Source: Brachypodium distachyon (lineage: Eukaryota > Streptophyta > Magnoliopsida > Poales > Poaceae). Taken from it: a stretch of 64,000 bases of DNA. Numbering within the stretch: position 1 is the stretch's first letter; each line of letters opens with the position of its first letter. The stretch spans positions 11,514,624 to 11,578,623 of the forward strand of contig NC_016134.3 of NCBI RefSeq assembly GCF_000005505.3. Reading direction: 5' to 3'. Positions 43,630 through 55,600 of this stretch are shown one piece after another. The notes beneath the pieces were generated by a model that was given only the letters and a program-made list of their open reading frames with translations, was not told the origin of the DNA and ran no database searches. A program made the position numbers and the translations under genes.

Positions 43630-46600
43630 TTGGTTGTCACATGTTTGCATCATGTATTGGCATTTGTCCCTAGGTCCAATGTTTTTCCCATTCCATTTTT
43701 TGTATCTTTGTTTGAAATAGAAGCTAATGACTTCGCTTTTGTATCCATGCTGTGTATGATAAGTACATATAGTTATGGACTTGTGAGGTTTGGTTTGGGA
43801 AGAAGATAGGCTTGGAGGAGATGAACAACAGGCGTTGAGAGAGGACGAATTGCAGAAACCAGGCAGACATAACAGCAGGGAGAAAGAAAAAAGAACGTAC
43901 AGGAATAAATAGAATTTTGGAAACAATATATTTGTTTGTTTCTTGCTTAGTTAAATAATATCTTTAAGCAAATGTAAAAGATTAGGACTATGTATGCTAA
44001 CTTAACAAAACCATAGCTGACTTAAGTATCCTGAGTTTGTTTAGTCCCACTACATTGTTAATACCTACTTCTCATTGAATAGACAGAAACCACCTTTCTT
44101 ACTTTAATATTTATTGTGTGCATTGGTACTATACAAGAAAGTGAACTAGTAGACAATTTTATAATGTTGAACTTTTGTCATGGAGTTAAACTTGCCATTC
44201 ATCACCAATTATACTGATTTGATTCTCCAGTTCCAGTACCAGTTTTTGAACCTAAGGGAAAATGGCTTTTCAGAAAATACTTTTTCACAAGCTGTAGTCA
44301 TCTCTACTTTATTGTGTGTCTATCTTTCTTACATCAAGCTACATGCATCTGCATTGTTATCTGTTGGCACTTTCTTCGACCCCTCTTCATGCTCAAGGTC
44401 CAAAGTTTAGTTACCTGTTTCAGTTCAGTTATGTGTCACGTCACTAATGGATATGTGTTAGTCTAGATTATTTTTTTCCTATTCTTCACTATTATGATTT
44501 TCTGTTTTTTTATTAATACACTTATACATTGTTACCAGTTACAGCAGATTTTTCTTGCTCCATTTGCTTAGTACGCTGTGGAAGCTTCAAGGTAAAGTTT
44601 GAAGCAAACTTTCTTTTTCTTTTTCTTTATCTTTCGCCATATATATGTTTCCAGTTGTTCCGCAGGAATGGTTCTAAAGATCATGCTACACACCTCATTT
44701 ATGTTAAAGTCAAATATTTTTTTTGTTACTTCACACAGCACCATTGATGTTTCTCTTTTCTTGTCAGGAAATTAAGTGTGCATTTCCTTTCTCCATAGCT
44801 CCAACTCACCTTTATGTTAAAATCAATAGCCTTTTTTTTCATACTCAAGTCATATCTCATATTCTGATTTTTTTTGTGGTACAAGGGTTTGGAATGCCAT
44901 TTAACCTCATCGCATGACCTACTATTCCGCTTCGAATTCTCGGTTTGTTAGCGTCTTAACTCTTCATTGCAAAATCTTATTCAATCATGATGTCTGATAA
45001 TTAGTTCCTTTATTTCAATTCAGGCATCTAAAGACTGCCAAGCTGTTAATGTTAGTCTGAAGACTGTTGCCTTGGGACCAGAGGTAATTGTGATAATGAA
45101 CTACTATCCAGTAACTGAGAAACAAAATGACGTTGATACATTTAGAGTCATTGTCGCTTAATTCGGTACTTCCCAAGTGTTTCAACTATAGAGAAAGATA
45201 AAGATGAGTCAGAATATTTCCCTAAAAAAACATGTCTCAGAATATTACACCAATGCAATCTCAACGTTGGTCCTAGCATTGTTTTGCTTTCTTTAAATTC
45301 AATAGGCAAGGGTGCACCCAGTGGGCTCAATTTGGATGTGCTGGTACCAGATGGGAGCCCACCCAAGCTGTGCAAATATTTGACATGCATGGCATTAAAG
45401 TTCCACGTTCATTAAATACTGCTTTCAATTGGGAAAACTAATTGTCTGTTCGATTTCCAGCTCCTGCCTGCAGGGATGGATCCGAGAGAAAGAATGTTTT
45501 TCTACCGCCGGTGCGCTCATATATACTTCATTGCTTTTAACAATAGTAAATTGTCTCCTCAAGTTGCCTAACTGTGTTCCATCATATGAAGGTTTAAGAG
45601 GTGTAGAAGATTAGAAGCGACAACTGAGAAGATCAAACTTGTAGATCCAAATATTATGGAACCAGGATCACCCAGAAATATGGGCCATATACACGCACAT
45701 ATTACGGAATCAGGATCGCCCGAAAAAGCCCAGAAGGAATCTGATGTGGACCATGTCCCAAAGGAAAATGGTACATTACACATCTTATGGGTAGTACATT
45801 AAAATGGAAACACAGGAGTATTTATGATGGTATCTTTATTCAGTGTTCAGTGGATTGAAATGATTCACATTTCTCATCTTAATTGATGTGTGGTCTTCAA
45901 ATTATATGGCACCGGATGTTGAAGTTTGATTTTGCACCAATAAAATATATTACTTCAGTCCCACCCGTTTCCAAAACATGCCCTTATTTTGCCACTATCG
46001 TGTCGCCAACCCCAATAAATCTGCCAGTCTTTTCGCCTAAATGCCTCAAGGATCTTGTCAGATTACAGACCCAAGTGTGAGTTCTTCTCTCCCAATTCAA
46101 CCACCCTATCCAAATCCCAAACCAATGTCTCCAAACAACAATGTTTATAGTAGCATCTGCTATCTGTTATCATTGAAGCAGCAAGGTCCAGGAGTACGGA
46201 GCTGGATTCTTTTTGGCTAAATTGAGACAGAGCTTGCCATGTTATCACTTGTGTAGATGGTGTGGAGGCGATGAGGCATGGCAACTTTTTTCCCATATGC
46301 TACTGAGTTGCCCACAAGGGCAGGTAAGGGCGATATGTTCGCTTGGGAATCCACTTACAGCAGCTGGATCGTGGACGGTGGTAGTGGGGAATTCATGCCA
46401 GGTTTCAAAATGGATTTTTTTTCTGAAAAAAAAGCAAAACCTCCCAGTCTCTGCATCCTCGGATGCACAAGACCATATTTTTATTAGAAATATGCCACAT
46501 GTCAATGCACTGAAGAAAAAGGAATTTCTTCCCTGGTAGATTTGGGGGTGCCTTCCACCGTTGGTGACTTTGTGGCAAGGAATTTGTTGTGTCAGCTTGT

Positions 46601-49600
46601 TAAATTGATGGAAAGAGCCACCCGTCATTTTTTTTTGGAGAGACAAAGCCTAGAGAACCAGAGCATCACCGAGTGAGTTGCACGGTTAAAAATCCTGTCA
46701 TTTCTCATCTTCCAGATCTCCCAAGCAGCAGATATGAAGACCACGCGGTGAATGCTCATAGGGAGGAGAGTCTTGGACAGCCCCAGACGATCCTTGCAAG
46801 TGGGGCTTGCACCCAGCGAGGACCAGCTGATGCCCAGGCGCTGCCAGCAAGCCCGGCTGAACGAGCAATTGAAGAAAAGATGACCACGTGTTTCCCTAAT
46901 ACCATCAGAACAAAGAGGACAGGCAAGCATCCCATACCTGTTACAGTGCCTTCTATCCATCATATCACGCGTATTCAGGCGATCCTTTGGTTTTCAACTT
47001 CAGTTTGACAGTTTTATCGTGGATTTATACATTGTGAAGAACTAATTTTATAAACACTTTATGCACTGGAGCCCTAGAAAATTCAACACTGCAACAGTTT
47101 AACCTGTACCTTAGTATAGAGTTTGGTAGAGTACTGATATGGTCTCCAGATCGACTAGCTACTGTATGGTGAACTAGTTATTGTTAGATTTGCAATTGTC
47201 ATTCTGCTAGTAGTTGAAAACCTACAACTAGGTCTGTTTCCTGTTGATTTGGCATGATCCGTGTTGGTAGTCATACCCCCATCGTTAATTTCGTCCCTTA
47301 TTCTGGTGGGTAACTGATTTGGTATTCATGTATTCATCCTGAAATCTGTTGCATATCATATCTTGTTCCTGATGTTATCTAACATTTTGAGGGATTTTCC
47401 TGATGTTCCTATATTTTCAGGAATTTCGGTAGCACAACCTTCAATTGATCCTTCTCCTGCATTACATGGCCGCAATCATTTACCACCATCAGTTCTCAAG
47501 TTTGGGAAGACAAGAAAGCTCCCAGTTGATCAAGATGATCACCACAGAAAGTAGTCCACTCTGTTTATGTTCTTGAACTACTTACCATTTAATGTTCCTC
47601 AGACTCTTCTGTAGAAGTTCTTCAACTAACTTGTTTGTTTGTTATTATATCAATCATTTGGCAGCCGTCTACTTCTGCAAAAACGTGAGTTCTTCCATTC
47701 TCAGAAGGCACAGGTGATTGAAATAGTAGTGCAGCCTTCAGCTATCTCTTGTGCTCGCGTGTTTGACCGGTGCATGTGCACGCACATGTTTGTTGCAAAT
47801 TAGGCTTTCACCTACGTCGCTTGTTGCATGTACCTGTTGAGACTTTAGGACATGCATAATTATGTTTGCAAAGTAACTGCACGTACTGAGGACTTTTTGT
47901 GTATGCACATATTGAGGTTATTTAAATATTATCTTTACACATTAATTTATGACTGTCTGATGCTGCTTCACGTTTATATCATGCATGGGAAAATAATAGT
48001 TGAACCTTGTTTTGTTATTTCATCGCTGCCCTGTCAAAAAATACTCCCCGACAAAAAATGTTTCATAGCTAGTTTCTGGATGAAGCATGTGAAAATGTAT
48101 GGAAGGCGTGCTGACATCATTTTCAAACAACTGTGAAAAATTGATCATGTTTTGCCACTTAACATTATTTCTTATGGTACTGCTAGATCTAGGTTTCGTT
48201 ATCTCACATTGAGCTTTGCTAGACTTTCAAGTTATGTTCCTACATTTTGTTTCATATGCTCGTTAATGTAAGTTGACCATCTGTACTGATATTTTATTTC
48301 CTAAGATCGTAATGATGTACTCATTTTTAGTTATTTTGCAAACTCCAATGAAATTTATCTTACATTGTAGAGAATGGAACTAGAAGAAGTTTTGGGGGAT
48401 CATGACAGTGAAAAGGAGATTGATTATGACATAGCGGACCTTGAAGATAGAAGGGTAAGATCAGATAGTATTTTTGTTCAGCTCATGCAGAAAAACTTGA
48501 AATATGTGCAAGCTTCTTATATTCACCTGAGCTCAATCAATTCCTGAATGGATGTTTAATTCTGGTTAACTTCGCTGAGTAAATGCAGTTGCTTGATGAT
48601 TTTTCTGATGTTCGAAAAGACGAGAAGCGTATTATGCATATGTGGAATTCATTTGTTCGGAGACAAAGGTTAGTCTATCCCAAAATTTTCATGGTACATA
48701 AGAGAGATTTGATCTATTGCAACTATTTAGTATTTTGTTATTTTTTGTGGTACCCAGTTTGGGCCTTGGTGGACCAAGTCTAATTGTTTTTACTCATAAT
48801 CTGTTTAAGGCATTTTTATTGTTAAAAAGCAACTGTTGGGATGGCAAAACAGATAAGGACTAGGTAATTTCCTGGGAAGGGCATCAGTAGAGTTTAGAAC
48901 CAAGTTTTGGCTGAGTTCTGCCAAGTTCAGATTTACTGAATTTTGATACCTACTTCGTTTGGCCCTTTTATAAATTATTTCATAATTAAGCATGTTGGAT
49001 CGTTTTTAATCAAATGTTTGCCTATTTTGAGCTATGTTCAGTATGGTGGTTAAGGTAAATCTTCCTTGGCTTAAAGCTTTCATGAGAACATGGCTATATG
49101 GGGGGGAGACTGCCTATTGTTAACGGAGCAAGTAACTCCTTTTCTAGAGAATCTTAAAACAACATTTGCACATCTTTTTATTAAGAGAGCATGTATACAC
49201 ATACAAGAAATGAGTTTGAATTGCAAAACTTACATGTTAACTTAGCCAGTAACTCATTTTTGCATGTTGGGATAAAATGAGCACTTCAGCCACGGTGCAT
49301 GCCTTTGTTTGTAAAATTCAAATTATGAAATTTGCTGCATTAGACGAAGAGGATTTGGGCATAACAGGGATAGGGCCCATCCCACGCGTCTCCTCTGGCG
49401 ACTCAGGAGGCGACGCCGCCCAGGAGCGGCCGACGCTCCGCTGCCTCCCCCCTGTTAACAAATGCCAAATCGATTTTTCCATTAGGTGACAGAACAATAT
49501 ACAGAGGAGTTTACATGGGCCTTGGGCCTAGGATATCTAGAAGCATATAATACTCTAATACTCTTAACAGCCCCCTACAAACTCAAGGTGGATCTGAAAC

Positions 49601-52600
49601 ATTGAGTTTGAGAATATGGAATTTGTGTTGTTCTCTAGTTTGAGCTTTGGTGAAGAAATCTGCCACTTGAAGCTCCGATGGAACATATTGGAGATGAATA
49701 GTTGATTGTTGACAATGAGAACGTGTAAATGATGCATCCACACCAATGTGCTTGGTTAGCTCATGTTTGACAGGATCATTAGCAATCTGAATCGCTGCAG
49801 TGCTATCACAAAGAAGTGATGTTGGTGCATCACATGAGACACCAAGATCAGCCAATAACCAACGAAGCCAAACAATCTCTGATGTAGTAGTAGCAAGTGC
49901 TTGAATCTCGGCTTCAGCACTAGAACGAGACACATCAGTCTGTTTCTTGGACTTCCATGCAATGAGAGATGTACCAAGAAAGAGGCAGTAGCCAGTGACT
50001 GACCGACGATCAACTGAGTCACTCGCCCAAGTAGAGTCAGAATAAGCACAAAGTTGAAGCTTATTATTGCGAGCATAGAACAAAAACCGGCGCGATGTTG
50101 TCCCCCGCAAGTACCGAAGAACACGAAGCAAGTGACTAGTGAACTGAGGTAGGAGCACTGACAAACTGACTGAGGATGTGAACTGCATGTGAAATGTCAG
50201 GTCAGGTCACAGTGAGGTACACAAGACTGCCAACAAGATGACGATAACGAGATGGGCCTTCAAGCGGAGTGCCATCAGTGTGGCGCAGTTGCAGATGGAG
50301 CTCCATTGGTGTAGCAGCAGTGCGTGTATCACTAAGGCCCGAGCGAGAAATCAATCATGGGTATACCTTTGTTGAGAGAGATAATAACCATCATCATTGT
50401 GCTTAACCTCAATTCCTAGAAAGTAAGTGAGAGACCCCAAATCTGACATTTTAAATTGCTCACTCAACTTCTTCTTGACAAAAGCAATATACCCCATATC
50501 ATCTCCAGTTATCAACATGTCATCAACATAGAGTAAAAGAAGCGTACGACCACGCTCAGAAGTATGAATGAAGAGTGCAGGGTCATGGTCACTGGGCGAA
50601 AAACCAGCAGCTCGAACAACAGAACTGAACCGCTCAAACCAAGCACGAGGGGCTTGTTTGAGTCCATAAAGAGCCTTCCGAAGGCGACATACATGACCCA
50701 GCGGAACCTCAACACCTGGGGGCGGCTGCATATAAACTTCCTTGTGTAGATCACCATGAAGAAAAGCATTTTTCACATCCATTTGGGAAAATTTCCATGA
50801 CCGAGCTGCAGCAACAACAATTAAAGTACGAATAGACGTCATGTGAGCAACAGGAGCAAAAGTCTCATCATAATCTCTCCCATGAGTCTGTTGAAATCCT
50901 CTTGCAACAAGCCGAGCTTTATGACGCTCCACAGAGCCATCTGACTTGGTTTTGACCTTGTACACCCATTTGCAAGTAATAGGGGCTGACCGAGGAGGAA
51001 GTGGTACCAAATCCCATGTACCGGTACCTTCCAGGGCAGCAAGCTCCTCAGACATAGCTTGTTGCCACTCAGGCAATACAACCGCTTCCTGATAAGTTGT
51101 AGGCTCATAAGCTGCCCCTACAGAGAAATCATTTCTATATCTGTTTGGAAGCTCAAGAGAGGAGCGATCACGAAGAGCATACCTTATGGTTTGAGAGGAG
51201 TCATCAGTGCAAGGATCTATGGGACTAGCTGGAGGAACATAAGATGAAGGAATAGACGTTTGAGTATCAGGTGAGACTCTAGGATGACGAGTGTAATGGA
51301 AAGGAAAGCTATCTAGAAGAGGTGGAGCTAGTGGAGCTGGCGGAGGAGAAGGTGGAGCTGGCGGAGAAGGTGGCGCTGGTGGAGGAGAAGGTGGAACTGG
51401 TGGTGACTGATCAGGAATAGACTCATCTGAAGAGAAGATAGGTGGAAGTGAAAGAAAAGAGGTGGACTCTAAGGAGGTGGAAGATGATGGCTGAGTCGAA
51501 GAGGAATAGAAGAAAGGTTGATCCTCAGCAAAAGTGACATCTCGAGAAAAGCGAACGCGATGAGCAGAAGGATCATAGCAACGATAACCCTTATGCTCAA
51601 GACTGTATCCAAGAAAAACACACTGAACAGATTGTGCAGTTAACTTGGTACGCTCACGAGGTGCTAAAAGAACATAGCAAGTACAACCAAAAACACGAAG
51701 ATGGTCATATGTGGGAGGAGAACCGAACAGAACCTCACCAGGACACTTGCCCTGAAGACGAGAGGAAGGTTGCATGTTGATGAGATACACATCCGTAGAG
51801 ATAGCTTCGCCCCAAAAATGAGTAGGGACAAAGGAAGAAATCAAAAGTGTATGAGCTGTCTCGATAATATGACGATGCTTACGTTCAGCGACACCATTTT
51901 GAGCATGAGCACTTGGACATGAAATCTGATGAAGACTACCCTCAGAAGAGAGAAACTCACGAAAAGTTGTAGATAGATACTCCCCCCTAGAGTTTGAACG
52001 AAAAACACAAATAGCACTAGAGAATTGTGTATGGACCATGCGTGCAAATGCTTGATATATGGAAATCAGTTGAGAACGATGCTTCATGAAATAGACCCAA
52101 GTATACCCAGAATGATCATCAACAAAGATGACATAGTGTTTGTGACCACCCTTCGAAACAAAAGGAGAGGGACCCCATACATCAGAGGGTACTAAATCAA
52201 ATGGGCGACTAGAAAAAGTGGTGCTCGAAGGATATGGAAGCTGTATCTGTTTTCCTAGCTTACAGCCCTTACAATGAAAACCAGTGTCAATCGGAACACG
52301 ACCCAAAACGCCCTGCTGAACAAGAGTAGATAAATGAGAACCACATAAATGACCTAAACGATGATGCCACTGGGCAAAAGAAAAAGGCAAAATGGATCTC
52401 GACAAAGATGCAGCAGGGTGAAACACGGATGAAGCAAAGGATGGATGAAGGTATAAGGTGTCAAGAACATAGTGGGATGTGGATCCTCTGTGACGACGAC
52501 CAATCCCAATGATCCTCTTGCTCTGACGATCCTGCACATAGCAAGAGACATCATCAAATCCAATAAAATAGTTTTTATCAGCCAACTGACCAACTGACAT

Positions 52601-55600
52601 GAGATTCATTGAGAGCTTAGGAGCTAGGGACACATCTGAAACTGCAAACTGAGAGGTGGAAAGAGTCCCCTTATGGATGACTTTGCATGAAGTACCATCA
52701 GCTGTATGAACACAAGTACCATCCGCAATAGGTCGACATGATGTAAGGCAAGAGCTATCAGATGTCACATGGAAAGAAGCCCCCAGAGTCCAACACCCAA
52801 GGAGAACCAACACTTGACACTGAACATGATGAAACATGATTGCCCGCTGATCCATCAAGCAATGCTTGCAACCGACATAGTTGGGTCTGAAAATTGCTAA
52901 GCTGATTCTGAAGTTGACTCAGTTGAGTTGCAAAATATTGCATACTTGTGGAGGCCGAAATGGAAACATTAGCATCATCTCTGTGACACAAGGAAGGACA
53001 AGGACCAAGCAGACCATTAGAGTCCATGATGTGCAACCAAACAATAAGGAGCAACACTACACCGGCACCGATAACCAAGTTCTGATCCAAACAAATGAGT
53101 AGATAAGTAAATATCCCCAGCTTCTCTGCTCGTAACCGGCACACTTATGCAGCAGCAATCTGAGAACCAAACTGCAGAAACAGACCGAATACCTCTGTGT
53201 CCCCGCACACAACACGTACAGAAGAGAGCGAGCAGACCAGAAGCACTGTAGCAGCAGAGGAAAGGAAATCCAATGGAGACGGAGGGCAAACAGACCAGCA
53301 CCAGAGGAAGGAATCCAGTGGGAGAGGCGGAGCAGAACTACAGGAGAGGTGGATGCGGAGCAGAGCAGCAGCAGGGGAGGTGGAGGCTGAGCAGAGCAGC
53401 AGCAGGAGAGCAGGGGAGGCAGAGGCTGAGCAGAGCAGTAGCAGGGGAAGAGAAGCACGGCCGAGTCCGACGTGGACTCATGCGGTCGGCGCGACGGGAG
53501 CAGTGGCCGGCGAATCGCCGCCGGCGGCGGCGGCCAGCAAGGGTAAGCTACGGTGGAGATGGCCAAGGCTCTGATACCATGTTAACAAATGCCAAATCGA
53601 TTTTTCCATTAGGTGACCAGAACAATATACAGAGGAGTTTACATGGGCATTGGGCCTACTATATCTAGAAGCATATAATACTCAAATGTATCTCTGTAGC
53701 CGCATACTTCCCTGAAGTAGAAAACCGTCTAATTTAGACCCTAAAATTCTTAATACCAGATAAATCACCCCTTTAGCGGTTTTGGGGCTGACGTGGCACA
53801 TAGGACGGCTTACGGGCTGATTCACACTGCAAGTGGGCCCCGATCCAGCTCCTGTGCGTGTCATCTCTCTCGTTCTATTCACCGACCACATCAGTCATTG
53901 GAGCCTCATCCTTCCCCTGCCGGTGCCATGGCGCCGTCCCCTCTCTGCCCACCTCCTCCATCTCCGTATTTCTCCTCCTCTCCCGAGATCTCTCCCCCTG
54001 CGCCTCTTCTCTTCTCTTTTCCGTTAGATGAAAGCTTCCTCCTCCTCTGCCATTTTTGGCGAGCTCGTCCGGCACACCCCAGGCTCAGCGTCGGCCGCCT
54101 CTCGCTTCGCATCGCCTCGCCAACCTCCCACGCGAGCGCTTGGACCCACGCGTGCTCTGAGCCGCCGCCAGTGCTTGTCTTCCCCGACACCGGCCGGATG
54201 CCGCCCGACACCAAGCCACGCTTCCATCCACTTCGCTGACTCGCCTTCGGCGATTCGGCCCCTCGAGCAGCCCTCGAAACGGGCAGCAGCGACTTGGCAC
54301 GGGCGTCGCCATCCGTCTCGTCCGACCACGGCCTTAACGGGAGGCGAATGTCGAGGACGGAGACGGCGGCGGGGCGGGGGATGAGGGAGGGCGCCGGCCG
54401 CGACCTCACCGACCACCGGCGCAAGAGGAGGCCCGTGCGCGCGGCGGGGCGGGGCGGGGGACGAGGGAGAGCGGGCCACGACCTCGTCGGCCACCGGCGC
54501 GAGACGAGGCCCGTCCGCGCGGCGGCGCGGGCACAGCGTAGGCGCGCGAGGACCTCGAAGAGCGTGTCGTCGGGGAGGGCGCTGACACGGTCGTCATCTT
54601 CGCCGACGGAGCGAGCTCCATGTCCAGGCAGCGCTGGCGGCGTGGGTATGATCTGACGCATCGGCCACTAACCCATCCAAGAAGAGAATGAGCGGGGACC
54701 TGCAAACTTTTTCTTAGAAAAAGAGTAAGAGTCTCAACAGTAGCCCTTTCGGTCAGCCAACACCACCTCATCGGTCAAACAAATGAGTCAACAATCCTTA
54801 TCAGTCTCTAAACCGCCTTAAATGTGCCACGTCACCCAGCAAAACTGTTAGGGGGTTGATTTATTAAATTAGACGGTTTTGCACTTGAGAAGGGTATGCA
54901 GCCAGAGATACATTTGAGGGTGAAATATGAACTTCTTCTGCTCTAATACTGTTAACACCCCCCACATCAAGCCCAGCCTTTGCCCCCACCGGTCCTCCCG
55001 TCTGCCATGTCTCTCCCCTGCTCCTGTGCCCGTTGGCTTCGATCTGGATCTGGATTCATATTCATCGGCAGAGAAGCTCGATTGGGGATCCTATGGGGAT
55101 TCCGACGGCTTTGGGGTCCCGGATTCCCCTGCTGCGGCACGGAGCTCACCCCCTGCCGCGCCTCCGTGCGATTTGCTGGCTCCCGTTTCAATTCCTCCGT
55201 CGCTAGCCGTGTCGGGCGAGTCTTCGGTGCACAATTCGATTCCTTCGCCTTCACTGCCGCCGCCGGCCGGGCTTTCGACGCCGCTAGTGGCTGCTGCTGC
55301 TCCTGAGGTCAATGTTGCTAGGCAAGGATGGATTGAAGTCTGTGGAAGGCACCGCCCGCAGCAGGTTGTGCCGTCTCCTTCTGCTCCGGGGGAGGGATCT
55401 GGCAGCAGGCTCGCCTTCCTGCAGAAGCTGCGCGGCAGGTGCTTTCGGTGCCTGGCTCATGACCACTTCGTCTCGGCCTGTCGTGACCCTGTTTGATGCC
55501 TTGCTCGTCTCTGTTCGGGTCATCAGCAGCGCGACTGCCGCCAGCACCTTCCTGCTCGCTCTCCTCTGCCGGATTGCCTGCTACCTCGCTCTTGGGCCTC

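Larger units (their letters stand above)
49453..54957 (-). mobile_element. Ty1-copia element nested in the LINE
   Basis: Minus-strand element with unusually short LTRs of about 117 bp: 49,453-49,569 intact and 53,580-53,683 plus 54,941-54,957 split by a TIR element. LTRs start TGTTAACAAATGCC and end TTAACA. The flanks are C-runs (CCCCC at 49,448-49,452 and after 54,957), consistent with a 5-bp TSD. A tRNA-iMet primer site abuts the 5' LTR, and a polypurine stretch (TTTGTAGGGGGC on the minus strand) abuts the 3' LTR. The LTR copies differ at about 4-5 positions. Gag is largely missing and pol is mutated, so it is non-autonomous. Confidence 0.94.

Noticed and set aside
43591..43926. 111-codon minus ORF ending in Arg-Glu repeats
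   Set aside because: The Arg-Glu tail is the CT microsatellite read in reverse. It overlaps an EMF2 intron and has no domain.
44653..44720. Alternative EMF2 zinc-finger exon after the acceptor near 44,652
   Set aside because: It keeps frame but lacks the expected H-X4-H finger end. The downstream exon 44,886-44,942 supplies [11 protein letters not shown] and correct phase.
53057..53668. Long ORFs in the copia leader on both strands
   Set aside because: They come from GAGCAG-type low-complexity sequence between primer site and protease. No gag domain is present.
54927..55496. ATG at 54,927 as start of LINE ORF1
   Set aside because: That ATG lies in the TIR element, and the frame reads through the copia LTR remnant before reaching LINE sequence.
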